Below, piece after piece: positions 35,306-44,777 of a DNA stretch of 51,112 bases (the first letter of the stretch is position 1; every line of letters starts with the position of its first letter). A model generated the notes under the pieces. That model saw only the letters and a list, made by a program, of their open reading frames with translations. It was not told the origin of the DNA and did not search any database. Origin of the DNA: an uncultured Actinomycetes bacterium (GTDB taxonomy: Bacteria; Actinomycetota; Geothermincolia; Fen-727; JACVIW01); the NCBI GenBank assembly GCA_937127245.1, contig CAKZLU010000007.1, forward strand, positions 1 to 51,112. Direction: 5' to 3'. The translations under genes and the position numbers were made by a program.

Positions 35306-36685
35306 ATGAGCGACGAAAATTTATTCTCCGGTTCGAAGAGCGAGAAGAAGTACTTTGGGACGGATGGGATACGAGGTGAGGCTAACCGGGATTTGACTCC
35401 TGAAATAGCGCTTGTGACCGGTCGTTCCATCATAAGGGCGCTCGGCGTTAATAATCCTGTCGTGGTTGTGGGTCGCGACACGAGGATTTCGGGCAGGATG
35501 CTCGAGGAAGCACTCGTTGCTGGTCTTCTTTCTGAGGGAGCATGCGTTTACGTTTGCGGAATCCTTCCGACGCCAGCGATCGCTTTCATAGCGGAGGATA
35601 TCCGCGCCTCAGCGGGGGTGGTTATTTCAGCTTCGCATAATCCGTACCGGGATAACGGGATAAAGATATTTGGTCCAGGCGGGTATAAGCTTTCTGATGA
35701 TGTGGAGGCTGAGGTAGAAGAGCACTTTGAAAAGCTTGTCGATAGTTTGGTTTCGGAGCGGGATGGGGACCCCGAAAACATCGGAACTCTCACGGTAATG
35801 GATGATGCCGAGGAGAGGTATCTCGAGATACTTGCCTCAAACGCAAAGTGCGACCTCTCCGGCCTAAGAGTCGCTCTCGATTGCGCTAACGGTGCCGCTT
35901 ACAGGACTTGCCCTGAGATTTTTGCGCGATTGGGAGCCCAAGTCGAGGCAATCGGAATAGAACCGGACGGCAAGAACATAAACAGCGGATGTGGCTCCAC
36001 CTCACCCGGCAGGCTTGTTGAGCTTGTTCTGTCATGGAAGGCGGATGTTGGCTTCGCTTTAGACGGTGATGGAGATAGATGCATCTGCGTTGATGAAAAG
36101 GGAGAGGTCAGGGATGGAGATTTTATCATTGGCATTGCCGCGAAATATCTTCGAGAAAAAGACCTGCTGCATCCCCCGGTTGTGGTAACCACCGTGATGA
36201 GCAATAAGGGTCTGGATGTAGCCCTTGACTCCATGGGAATTCGAAACGTGCGCACGAAAGTCGGTGACCGCTACGTGATGGAAGAGATGCTTTCAACAGG
36301 CGCGCTTTTGGGTGGGGAACAGTCAGGCCACGTGATATTCAGGGAACACGCCTCCACCGGAGACGGCACCCTGACCGCTCTCATGATTGCTGGGATAATG
36401 AAGGAAACTGGCGAGACCTTTTCGAATTTATCAAAGGTCCTGAAAAAGTTTCCTCAAGTTCAGGTTAATGTCCGTTCCAGAAGCGGAAGAAGGCTTTCTC
36501 CCGACATGTCTGTGTGGGAATTGGTCCGGCAGTGTGAAGATGAGCTGGGTGAAAATGGAAGAATAGTGCTCAGGTCGTCGGGTACGGAGCCTGTTGAGAG
36601 GGTAATGGTGGAAGCCAGGAGTCGCAGGATCGCCGAATCCGTGGCGAAGAGGATAGCCGAGGCTCTTGAACGTGAGCTGGGGTGA
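35306..36685 (+). CDS. glmM: Phosphoglucosamine mutase
   Basis: A 459-residue enzyme converting glucosamine-6-phosphate to glucosamine-1-phosphate for UDP-GlcNAc and peptidoglycan. It shows KYFGTDGIRGEAN at 15-27, the active-site phosphoserine Ser110 in VVISASHNP, the metal-binding DGDGDR loop (most relatives have DGDADR), GGEQSGHVIF, and the phosphate-binding RSSGTEPVERVMVEA. The frame extends to a TTG at 35288, but the ATG at 35306 has GAGGG six bases upstream. glmS follows after 122 bases. Confidence 0.95.
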   Translation: MSDENLFSGSKSEKKYFGTDGIRGEANRDLTPEIALVTGRSIIRALGVNNPVVVVGRDTRISGRMLEEALVAGLLSEGACVYVCGILPTPAIAFIAEDIRASAGVVISASHNPYRDNGIKIFGPGGYKLSDDVEAEVEEHFEKLVDSLVSERDGDPENIGTLTVMDDAEERYLEILASNAKCDLSGLRVALDCANGAAYRTCPEIFARLGAQVEAIGIEPDGKNINSGCGSTSPGRLVELVLSWKADVGFALDGDGDRCICVDEKGEVRDGDFIIGIAAKYLREKDLLHPPVVVTTVMSNKGLDVALDSMGIRNVRTKVGDRYVMEEMLSTGALLGGEQSGHVIFREHASTGDGTLTALMIAGIMKETGETFSNLSKVLKKFPQVQVNVRSRSGRRLSPDMSVWELVRQCEDELGENGRIVLRSSGTEPVERVMVEARSRRIAESVAKRIAEALERELG

Positions 36686-36807
36686 GTAAGTTTTTAAGCT
36701 CTTCTATTTCATTGCCCAGAAGCGCTGTGTTTGGTTTTGCTCCAAAAGCGATTACGCAGATTTTTGAGCAGTCTGTTTGAGATGAAGTGGCCTTCAAGAG
36801 GAGAGAG

Positions 36808-38637
36808 ATGTGCGGAATATTCGGCTATATCGGGAATAAGGAAGCCAAGGAAATCCTTTTCGAGGGTTTAAGAAGGCTTGAGTACAGAGGTTATGACTCC
36901 GCGGGGATATGTGTTATCGGGGAAGACGGAAGTTTCACAAGGCTTAGGGTAAGAGGAAACCTTGACGTCCTCGAGAATCATATCGCTGGCGCGCAGATGC
37001 CTGGAAAAATCGGTATAGCCCACACGAGGTGGGCGACGCACGGCGCTCCGAGTGAGCAAAATGCTCATCCTCACACCGATTGTCATGAAAACCTGTTTGT
37101 CGTCCACAACGGCATCATTGAGAACTTCTCTCAGTTAAAGGAAGAACTGCTTGAAAGGGGTCATGAGTTTTCGAGCGAGACGGACACGGAGGTTGTCGCT
37201 CACCTAATTGAAGAGAAGTATGAAGGCGATTTGAGTATCGCCGTTCGGGAAGCCATAAAGGAGATCGAGGGTTCGTTTGCGATCGCCGTCGTCCAAAGAA
37301 AAGAGCCCAGCACTCTTGTTGCCGCAAGAAGGGAAAGCCCGCTGGTTGTCGGGATAGGCAAAGACGAGTGGTTTGTAGCTTCGGCTGTTCCCGCTTTTCT
37401 GTCGCGAACCAAAGAGGTCATTTTTCTCGAGGATGATGAGGTGGTGTGTATTGGTGGGGATTCTTTAAAGATTACCAATCTGGAAGGATTCGAGGTTGAA
37501 AGGCAAGCTCAGGAAATAACATGGGATCTCGACGCTGCCGAAAAGAGTGGATATGAGGATTTCATGCTCAAGGAAATATACGAGCAACCGAGAGCTTTCA
37601 CTGACACCCTTGCTGACAAGTTCAACAGGGAGGGAGATATATCGTTAGAAGGGTTTCTGTTGGATAAGGACTACGCGAAATCATTGAGAAGAATCGTTAT
37701 AGTCGCGTGCGGCACATCCTATCATGCAGGTCTTATAGCGCGGTATTTATTTGAGCAGTGGGCTAAAGTCCCCGTCGAAGTTGAGATCGCCTCGGAGTTC
37801 CGTTATAGAGGGGCGGTATTGTGCGAGCGGGATTTAGTCATAGCAATAAGCCAATCTGGGGAAACTGCCGACACCCTGGCGAGCGTCAGGGAGACAAAAG
37901 CCACCGGTGTCCCCGTCATCGCGGTAGTAAACGTGGTTGGAAGTCAAATGACACGCGAAGCTGATGGTGTCATCTACACACACGCCGGTCCAGAGATCGG
38001 GGTGGCCGCAACAAAAACGTTCACGTCTCAGATGGCCGCTCTCGCGGTGCTTGCCCTGCACTTCGGGAAGCTAAGGGATGCTTTGAGTGAAGGTAAGTAC
38101 GGAGTGATTACAGAGGCGCTGCGCGGTATTCCGGACCTGATGGAAGAGGTGCTCTCTAGTGACGAGCAGGTGAAGGAATGCGCTCATCGCTTCAGCGATT
38201 GTGATGATTTTCTTTTTCTTGGCAGAGGTATAAGTTTTCCGGTGGCTCTCGAGGGGGCTCTAAAACTTAAGGAGATATCTTATATACACGCCGAAGGGTA
38301 CCCTGCTGGTGAAATGAAACATGGTCCAATCGCTCTTTTAGACAAGAATGTTCCTGTTGTTGCGGTTGCAATTAGAGATTCTCTTTATGAGAAAATGATC
38401 AGCAACATTGAAGAGGTTAAAGCGCGGGGGGCGCCAGTTGTAGCGGTTGCTTCGGCGGGCGATCCAGATATCGAAAAGATTTGCGACCGCGTTCTTCGGG
38501 TGCCTGAGAGCATGGAACTTTTATCCCCACCGCTTGCCATCATTCCGCTCCAATTGCTTGCTTATCACATTGCGAAGATAAGAGGCTGTAACGTGGACCA
38601 ACCTCGCAATCTGGCAAAAACCGTCACCGTTGAGTGA
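36808..38637 (+). CDS. glmS: Glutamine-fructose-6-phosphate aminotransferase (isomerizing)
   Basis: A 609-residue enzyme making glucosamine-6-phosphate from fructose-6-phosphate and glutamine. Translation must begin at 36808 because the cysteine after Met (MCGIFGYIG) is the catalytic nucleophile of the glutaminase domain. AGAGGAGAG lies just upstream. The C-terminal half has two SIS domains (CGTSYHAG, ISQSGETADTLA, and LKLKEISYIHAEGYPAGEMKH split over the second domain) and ends with the usual NLAKTVTVE. The length is exactly that of well-known GlmS. No glmS ribozyme was recognised in the short leader. Confidence 0.97.
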   Translation: MCGIFGYIGNKEAKEILFEGLRRLEYRGYDSAGICVIGEDGSFTRLRVRGNLDVLENHIAGAQMPGKIGIAHTRWATHGAPSEQNAHPHTDCHENLFVVHNGIIENFSQLKEELLERGHEFSSETDTEVVAHLIEEKYEGDLSIAVREAIKEIEGSFAIAVVQRKEPSTLVAARRESPLVVGIGKDEWFVASAVPAFLSRTKEVIFLEDDEVVCIGGDSLKITNLEGFEVERQAQEITWDLDAAEKSGYEDFMLKEIYEQPRAFTDTLADKFNREGDISLEGFLLDKDYAKSLRRIVIVACGTSYHAGLIARYLFEQWAKVPVEVEIASEFRYRGAVLCERDLVIAISQSGETADTLASVRETKATGVPVIAVVNVVGSQMTREADGVIYTHAGPEIGVAATKTFTSQMAALAVLALHFGKLRDALSEGKYGVITEALRGIPDLMEEVLSSDEQVKECAHRFSDCDDFLFLGRGISFPVALEGALKLKEISYIHAEGYPAGEMKHGPIALLDKNVPVVAVAIRDSLYEKMISNIEEVKARGAPVVAVASAGDPDIEKICDRVLRVPESMELLSPPLAIIPLQLLAYHIAKIRGCNVDQPRNLAKTVTVE

Positions 38638-38647
38638 TAATAAGTTC

Positions 38648-39400
38648 ATGAAATACTGTCCTCGATGCGGTATTGAACAGAGATGCGGTTGCGATGAATG
38701 TCATCGTTGTGGCGCTAAACTCGAAGAGTGGAGTGGGCATCAGGTTGGCACAATCCGGGGTGAGAAAACCACAACGAGGAGAGAGGCAAGTTTTGATATA
38801 AGCCGCAAAGAGTCTGTGGGCGATAAAGCTCAAGCGTGGTACTCTAAGGACTCAAAACATGCGCTGGCAGGTGATATTCTCCTTTTGATCGTATTCCTTG
38901 CGGGCGTTTGTTTGGTCTTGTTTTCTTTGCTCGAGGCGGCAAACAGGGCTGATAGCTTGATTAGGGATAATTACGGGCTTGCCCTTTTGGGCTCGGGGAA
39001 AAATATAGGTTACTTTATTGGTTCAATTATTTATGGAACCTCCCTGCGATTCGTAATAGGTTTTGTATTTTTACTTTATGCGCTTTTCACAAGACCACCC
39101 TTGCCCTTCAATAGTTTTTCCCCATGGGAGAAGTGCGTTTTTTCCGTATGCGCCGCCATGTCGCTTCTTTTTTTGGCAGGCCTGGTGTCTCTGATACTTA
39201 TGATTGCTCCTGGCAGGCAAAGCCTCATAGTGAAAAATTTCCTTCCGCCTCTTATTATTTCCGTGCCCGCGATAATTGCGTTTTGTCTGTTCATGATAAT
39301 TACCGCACTTTTGTCGGGACAGCGATTGCTCAGCATGCGCCCGGCAAATGAGCGCAACCTGGAAGAAGAAGCAGAAGAAAAAGGCGAGCATCTTGGCTAA
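38648..39400 (+). CDS. Zinc-ribbon four-helix membrane protein, unknown
   Basis: A 250-residue protein. The N-terminus has cysteine pairs YCPRCG and CDECHRCG, a zinc-ribbon-like pattern, followed by a charged stretch. Four hydrophobic segments then follow, beginning at HALAGDILLLIVFLAG, YFIGSIIYGTSLRFVIG, CVFSVCAAMSLLFLAG and LIISVPAIIAFCLFMI. The frame opens at a TTG (38630) that overlaps the end of glmS, but I prefer the ATG at 38648; neither has a strong ribosome site. No family assigned. The zinc-ribbon-plus-membrane plan recalls the protein encoded at 26153-26695. Confidence 0.6.
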   Translation: MKYCPRCGIEQRCGCDECHRCGAKLEEWSGHQVGTIRGEKTTTRREASFDISRKESVGDKAQAWYSKDSKHALAGDILLLIVFLAGVCLVLFSLLEAANRADSLIRDNYGLALLGSGKNIGYFIGSIIYGTSLRFVIGFVFLLYALFTRPPLPFNSFSPWEKCVFSVCAAMSLLFLAGLVSLILMIAPGRQSLIVKNFLPPLIISVPAIIAFCLFMIITALLSGQRLLSMRPANERNLEEEAEEKGEHLG

Positions 39401-39620
39401 TTCAATAGATAGAGAGAATCTGCTTGTTTTGCCAGAAAAATTCGCAGTTTTCTCCGTGTGCGACGCCTGGAACTTGCGAAATGGGTTTTATTTCTTACAC
39501 GATGGATTTGAAGGGGATGGGTAAGAATAATTAGAAACGGTTTTACGTTTATTGCTCTTTTTGATTTTTGTTGCGATCAGCTTAAACGGACTTAAGTTTT
39601 TACCGGCGGGAGATTAAAAG

Positions 39621-41243
39621 ATGAATGTTGGGCGCAGAGTACCATCTGTGAGGGTCCTGACACCAGAGGAGATGGCGGAAATTGACAGAGCTGCGGTGGA
39701 AATCGCTGGCATACCGAGTCTTGAGTTGATGGAAAATGCCGGGCGTGCTGTTGCGCAGGCAGCAGGGCGCATGCTTTCAGAGAGCAGCGGTCGCTCAGTG
39801 GCAATCTGGTGTGGCACTGGAAACAACGGCGGCGATGGTTTTGTCGCAGCGCATTACCTTGTTCAGGATTACTCCGTGGATGTTTGTGTTTTCCTTGTTG
39901 GCGGTTTTGAAAAACTAAAAGGGGACGCAAAGGTCAATTTCGAAAAACTCGAGGCTTCCGGGGTGGAAGTGTCAGAAATCAAGTCGGATGAGCAAGTCTC
40001 CGATTTTATCAAGCGCTCTCCCCGCTTCGACCTTATCATTGATGCTATCTTCGGAACGGGCTTTAGGGGGACGGCGGCTGGCGTTCACGCTCTTGCCATA
40101 AGAGCGATTAATGAATATGGAGCCCCGGTACTTTCGGTCGATATTCCCAGCGGGGTATCTGGGGATACCGGTGCCGTTACAGGTCCGGCCGTGGTCGCGG
40201 AAAGAACGGTCACGTTCCAGAATCCAAAAGTTGGGCTTGTTCAGTATCCTGGAGCGGCTTATGCGGGCGAGCTCGAGATAGCGGACATAGGAATACCGGC
40301 ATACCTTCTCGACGAGATTTTAGATTCCGAAATTTACCTACTCGATGAGGATTTTGCGATTGACATTCTGCCCCTCAGAGCGCCCGATGCGCACAAGAAT
40401 AGTTGTGGCAGTGTTCTAATTATCGGTGGCTCAACCGGGTTGACCGGAGCGGTCGCCCTTTGTGCGCAGGCGTGCTTGAGAGCGGGTGCGGGTGTTGTGA
40501 CGGTTGGGATTCCCGAAAATTTGAATCTAATCATGGAAATCAAACTCACGGAGGTTATGAGCGCTCCGCTCCCTGATACTGGGAGGGGGTCCCTTTCAAT
40601 TGAGGCGGTGGATCGCGCTCTGGAGGTCAGCGATAATTTTGACGTGGTGGCTGTGGGTCCCGGGCTGGGAAGGGACCTCGAGACGGTGCAGTTTGTCAGG
40701 GAGTTTCTCGGGAAATTGAACAAGCCGCTTGTTCTTGATGCCGACGGATTGAACGCTCTTGTTGGCGCGACCAACATTCTTTCTGAAAAGGAAAACGATA
40801 CGGTCATAACGCCTCATCCTGGAGAAATTGCCAGGCTCATGAATGTTTCGGTGAAAGAAATTCAGTCGGACAGGGTTTCGACCGTTTTGAAGGCTGTCGA
40901 AGACTGGAAGTGTGTGGTCGTGTTAAAAGGAGCGGGCACTTTGATCGCCGAGCCGGAAAAGAGAGTGTACGTGAACTCTTCCGGGAACCCCGGAATGGCG
41001 ACCGCTGGCATGGGTGACGTGCTAACCGGATGTATCGCGGCGTTTCTCGCCCAGGGTCTTCCCCCGTTCGAAGCGGCTTCTGCCGGTGTTTTCATACATG
41101 GGTACGCGGCGGATCTGTCAGCTGCGCTCAATGCCGCTCAGGGAATGATAGCAAGGGATGTCATCGGGGCCATCCCGCTCGCGATGCGAAGGGACGACTG
41201 GGCAAGGAGAGGTTTGAGGAGGAATTTACCTCAAGGTGTCTGA
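39621..41243 (+). CDS. nnr: Bifunctional NAD(P)H-hydrate epimerase and ADP-dependent dehydratase
   Basis: A 540-residue repair enzyme. The N-terminal YjeF/NnrE domain (about 1-215) shows LMENAGRAV and CGTGNNGGDGFVAA. The C-terminal NnrD domain (about 230-540) shows KNSCGSVLIIGGSTGLTGA, VGPGLGRD, LDADGLNAL, TPHPGEIARL and the ribokinase-like GMATAGMGDVLTG. Together they epimerise and dehydrate damaged NAD(P)HX back to NAD(P)H. ATG start with GGGAG upstream. The position between glmS and alr is common in actinobacteria. Confidence 0.95.
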   Translation: MNVGRRVPSVRVLTPEEMAEIDRAAVEIAGIPSLELMENAGRAVAQAAGRMLSESSGRSVAIWCGTGNNGGDGFVAAHYLVQDYSVDVCVFLVGGFEKLKGDAKVNFEKLEASGVEVSEIKSDEQVSDFIKRSPRFDLIIDAIFGTGFRGTAAGVHALAIRAINEYGAPVLSVDIPSGVSGDTGAVTGPAVVAERTVTFQNPKVGLVQYPGAAYAGELEIADIGIPAYLLDEILDSEIYLLDEDFAIDILPLRAPDAHKNSCGSVLIIGGSTGLTGAVALCAQACLRAGAGVVTVGIPENLNLIMEIKLTEVMSAPLPDTGRGSLSIEAVDRALEVSDNFDVVAVGPGLGRDLETVQFVREFLGKLNKPLVLDADGLNALVGATNILSEKENDTVITPHPGEIARLMNVSVKEIQSDRVSTVLKAVEDWKCVVVLKGAGTLIAEPEKRVYVNSSGNPGMATAGMGDVLTGCIAAFLAQGLPPFEAASAGVFIHGYAADLSAALNAAQGMIARDVIGAIPLAMRRDDWARRGLRRNLPQGV

Positions 41244-41455
41244 AAAAACCTTTTTAACAAAAAGGGTTTGGGCAATATTAGAGGTTGCAGCGGGTTTTAC
41301 GGTGAAGAAATAAATCAAAGGGATTTAGCGACTTACTGCGGGAATATGCCCGAATCGATTTAAGCGTTTTCGTTGTGTGGAAGAATCGGTCGAAAACGAA
41401 AAGGTAACCTGTTGAGTTTTTTCTCTATAAGCGTACAAACCCTTATTTTGAGAAT

Positions 41456-42598
41456 ATGAACGATACCTCAAGACCCATAAGGGCATTAATAGACCTTTCG
41501 AACCTGAGATCAAATATTTCTTTCCTCAAAAGCCTTATCCCTGAGGGTTGCAGGTTTATGGCTGTCGTGAAAGCGAATGCTTACGGGCACGGGGATATTC
41601 AGGTATCCAAAGCCTCACTTGAGGCCGGGGCGGATTGCCTCGGCGTTGCGATTATGGCTGAAGCTCGTCGTCTCAGGGAAGCAGGGTTTGATTGCCCAAT
41701 ACACCTTCTCTTCGAACCTAGCCTCGAAAGTGCACCGGAGGCGGTGGCTTTGGATTTGACCTGTTCCGTCTATACCAGCGATTTTGCGCGCTTTCTTTCA
41801 GAGGCGGCATCCGAGTCAGAAAAGAAGGTCAAAGTCCACGTCAAAATTGATACGGGAATGCACAGGGTTGGCATCGACCCGGAAGACCTTGAAAGCTTTT
41901 TCAAGCGGGTATCAGGACTTCAAGGATTGGAGATTGAGGGTATATACACCCACTTTGCTTGCGCGGATGACCCGACGAGCGGGTTTACTGAGAAACAGAT
42001 GGAGATTTTCGAGCAGGCCGCAGCGAGAGCGGAAGAAATTCTTGGTAGAACGCTTATCAAGCATGCCGCGAACAGCGCGGGAATCCTTGCGCACAGAAGA
42101 AGTCATTACGACATGGTTAGAGCGGGAATAGCGATTTACGGGCTTTCACCATCAAGCCTTATTGACACGAAGGGCAGTCTCAAACCCGTTCTATCGGTTG
42201 AGGGTGAAGTGGTTTTCTCGAAGCTCATTCGAAAGGGGGAGGGGGTAAGCTACGGACTTAAGTATATTGCCCCTTCGGATACAAATGTGGCTGTAATACC
42301 TGTTGGATACGGCGATGGGTTCTCAAGAATCCTTTCCGACAAAGCACATGTTCTTCTCGGGGGGAAGAGAAGGAGAGTTATAGGCAATATCTGCATGGAC
42401 CTTAGCATGGTGGAGACTGGCTCTGACCGAATTCAAGAGGGGACTAAGTTTATTTTGGTTGGCAGGCAGGGCGAAGATGAGATAACCGTCGATGAACTTG
42501 CGTCCCTGCTCGGGACGATTAACTATGAAGTTTTATGCATGCTTGATGGAAGAATTCAGCGCGTTTATCAAGAGTCTGCCGAGGGGGGAGAAAGATGA
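41456..42598 (+). CDS. alr: Alanine racemase
   Basis: A 380-residue PLP enzyme interconverting L- and D-alanine for peptidoglycan. The PLP lysine is Lys39 in AVVKANAYGHG. The partner tyrosine is in GVSYGLKY, and the substrate-loop block THFACADDP and the late NICMDLSMVE are also present. The ATG has only a weak GAG upstream. The 3' end overlaps the next gene by four bases (ATGA), indicating coupled translation. Confidence 0.95.
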   Translation: MNDTSRPIRALIDLSNLRSNISFLKSLIPEGCRFMAVVKANAYGHGDIQVSKASLEAGADCLGVAIMAEARRLREAGFDCPIHLLFEPSLESAPEAVALDLTCSVYTSDFARFLSEAASESEKKVKVHVKIDTGMHRVGIDPEDLESFFKRVSGLQGLEIEGIYTHFACADDPTSGFTEKQMEIFEQAAARAEEILGRTLIKHAANSAGILAHRRSHYDMVRAGIAIYGLSPSSLIDTKGSLKPVLSVEGEVVFSKLIRKGEGVSYGLKYIAPSDTNVAVIPVGYGDGFSRILSDKAHVLLGGKRRRVIGNICMDLSMVETGSDRIQEGTKFILVGRQGEDEITVDELASLLGTINYEVLCMLDGRIQRVYQESAEGGER

Positions 42599-43026
42599 TA
42601 ATCTGTTCGCGCTGCGGGGCCATGCATGACGGGCGCAAGTGGACCTACAGGGAAGAAAACGAAAAGGATAAGACACAAAACCGATGGGTCAAGGGCAGGG
42701 TTTCAGTAAGCCTTTGCCCTGGTTGTTTGAGGACGAAAAGAGGAGAGGTTGAGGGAGTTGTCACCCTTAGGGGTTCATTTTTAAAAGCACACGCGATGGA
42801 GATAGGTAACCTGATCAGGCGTACCGCAGCTCGCGTCTCGCGCAGGAATGTGGGGGCGCGAATTATAAGGGAAATCCAAGACGATGATGGGATTGTGATC
42901 CAAACAACGGATCAGCATTTAGCGGAGAAGATAGGCAAGGAGGTTGAAAAAGCATTCAAAGGCAGCCTGAGGATTATGTGGCAGGAGCAAGACAGGTTTG
43001 TTCGTGTTATCTGGGAGCGGAACTGA
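42595..43026 (+). CDS. NMD3-like/BCAM0308-type zinc-ribbon protein
   Basis: A 143-residue protein beginning MIICSRCGAMHDGRKW, with a second pair in LCPGCLRTKRGEVEG. The two CxxC pairs can form one zinc ribbon. Residues about 55-140 form an alpha/beta unit ending QDRFVRVIWER. The closest pattern I know is the bacterial group annotated as affecting ribosome stability and mRNA decay, related to the N-terminus of archaeal/eukaryotic NMD3. Its function in bacteria is not established. Start ATG overlaps the alr stop, so its expression follows alr. Confidence 0.6.
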   Translation: MIICSRCGAMHDGRKWTYREENEKDKTQNRWVKGRVSVSLCPGCLRTKRGEVEGVVTLRGSFLKAHAMEIGNLIRRTAARVSRRNVGARIIREIQDDDGIVIQTTDQHLAEKIGKEVEKAFKGSLRIMWQEQDRFVRVIWERN

Positions 43027-43105
43027 CCCCGTGGGTTCGATGATTCTAAGACGCTTGATATTGGCCCGCCCCCATTCAGCGGAAATTTTTTACTGATAAA
43101 AGAGT

Positions 43106-44569
43106 TTGAGCGTGTCGGATTGTCAAGAGAATTTCGCTATGGTCATCAATAATGACCCCCTGCTACTGGAAGTCAGGGAGGTGTTGAGTAAATGCGGGAG
43201 GGGAAAGAACTACCTCATAGGTCTGTATCCTCTGTTAGCATTTCTCGGAAAGGAAAGCTCCGGTATCTTTATAGCGTCTGATAATACCGCTGAGACTTGC
43301 GAGAATCTCTCTTATGCGCTGAAGGCAAGAACTGTCGCGGGTTTAGGGAGATTCCAGAGTGGAGGAGACGTTGCGTTCCTTTACCCTTCGCTGCATCCCG
43401 GTCGCACACTCATAGTGCAAGATATGCGCGGGCAATCAATCAGGGAGGTTGTCTCTAGGAAGGAGTACTCATGTACTTCTCTGGCCATTGATGTTCGGGA
43501 CACTGATCCCGGTAATATGCTGGATTTTTTCGGAGGGGTTCTTGATATCGAAAAAAGGAGACTCAGAAGAATCCTTCCCGGGTCAGTCCGAAAAGCAATT
43601 CGTTCAGTTTTAACGGCTATTTTCCTGGCAGGCGAGTTCGGTTTTGTCGAGGACGATGAGACCGCCATGGAATTGGAGGAAGCCGCCAGAGAGATGCACA
43701 AGATTTCGGGAGGGCAAGCCGGAAGGTTCGTTTTACGCCTTCTACGCGGAGGCAATCTCCCTCAGAAGGCACTCTCAATGGAAAAGTATGGCTTTCTTTC
43801 ACGCATGATTCCTGAGATTGAGGCAATTGTGGGCGTTCCCCAGAACTTCTATCATCACCTCGGGGTCTGGGAACATACGATTGAGGTTCTATCATTTCTT
43901 GAGGCAATACTTGGTAGCACTTCTGAATACTTCAGGTCGGGCGCCGATAAAGTATCCGAGCATTTCGAGGAAGTGCCGGGAGGTTTCCCGCGAAGGTCCC
44001 TTCTCGCTTTTGCTGCTCTTATCCATGATGTGGGCAAAGCTGTCTGCATGAAAATTGAACCTTCCGGTCGGATTAGGTTCCAGGGTCACCACATTGTGGG
44101 CGGGCAGATGGCAGACGCAATAGCGCGCCGTCTTGAGTTAGACCGAAAATCAAGAAAGTACTTGAATTCCATTGTGAAAAACCACATGGGGTTGGGTTTT
44201 CTTCTCAAAGAGGGCGAGACAACCTCAAGCAGGCTCCGTTTCGTGGAAAATACTGGAAGCACCTGCCTTGACATTGCCGTCTTATCATTGGCAGACCGCC
44301 TCGCCACTAGGGGGGTGGCCTCGACACAGGAATCGCTTGAGCGGTTTACCAGGCTTGTCAAAAGAATTGTCAACGATTACTTCTGGTACCATAGCCTAAA
44401 AGTCGCAATTTCCTACCAGGAAGCGCGAAATGTAAGCGGCATACAACAGAGGGCTGCCCTTACGGAAATGCTTTTTAACCTGAAGGTGGCGATGCGAGAG
44501 GGATTTGTGAAATCAAGGGAAGAAGCGCTCGAATACATCGCTCCAAAAAGTAAGAAAGGGTTCGCTTGA
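43106..44569 (+). CDS. HD-domain protein built like a CCA-adding enzyme, catalytic motif lost
   Basis: A 487-residue protein with the architecture of tRNA nucleotidyltransferases. Residues about 121-160 match the end of their catalytic domain (YSCTSLAIDV, LDFFGGVLDIEKRRLRRI), 160-220 match the neck helices, and 222-480 are the HD phosphohydrolase with WEHT (His257), HDVGKA (His307-Asp308), NHMG (His360) and a later LADRLA. The first 100 residues, where GGxVRD and the DxD metal pair should be, are replaced by unrelated sequence. It should therefore not add CCA but may keep phosphohydrolase activity. TTG at 43106 or GTG at 43112 could be the start. Confidence 0.75.
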   Translation: MSVSDCQENFAMVINNDPLLLEVREVLSKCGRGKNYLIGLYPLLAFLGKESSGIFIASDNTAETCENLSYALKARTVAGLGRFQSGGDVAFLYPSLHPGRTLIVQDMRGQSIREVVSRKEYSCTSLAIDVRDTDPGNMLDFFGGVLDIEKRRLRRILPGSVRKAIRSVLTAIFLAGEFGFVEDDETAMELEEAAREMHKISGGQAGRFVLRLLRGGNLPQKALSMEKYGFLSRMIPEIEAIVGVPQNFYHHLGVWEHTIEVLSFLEAILGSTSEYFRSGADKVSEHFEEVPGGFPRRSLLAFAALIHDVGKAVCMKIEPSGRIRFQGHHIVGGQMADAIARRLELDRKSRKYLNSIVKNHMGLGFLLKEGETTSSRLRFVENTGSTCLDIAVLSLADRLATRGVASTQESLERFTRLVKRIVNDYFWYHSLKVAISYQEARNVSGIQQRAALTEMLFNLKVAMREGFVKSREEALEYIAPKSKKGFA

Positions 44570-44777
44570 AGACGGGTAATTTGTATTTTCAATCAGAATA
44601 ACCCTATTCCGCCGTATTGCGCGTTCGATGTAGGTGAATTTCTTCGATAGCTCTTTATGCTTAACTCATCATGAAAGGGTTTGTGCTGAAAAATATTAAT
44701 GGAAATTCCCTGAATAAATTAGGTGTTGTAAGTGTTCAATGCTTTTGCGGTACTGGTGAACTTGAACAGGGGTGATT

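Noticed and set aside
41243..41269. AT-rich inverted repeat after nnr as terminator
   Set aside because: The stem is mostly A-T, has a bulge, and is followed by GGGCAATATTA and not a T-run.
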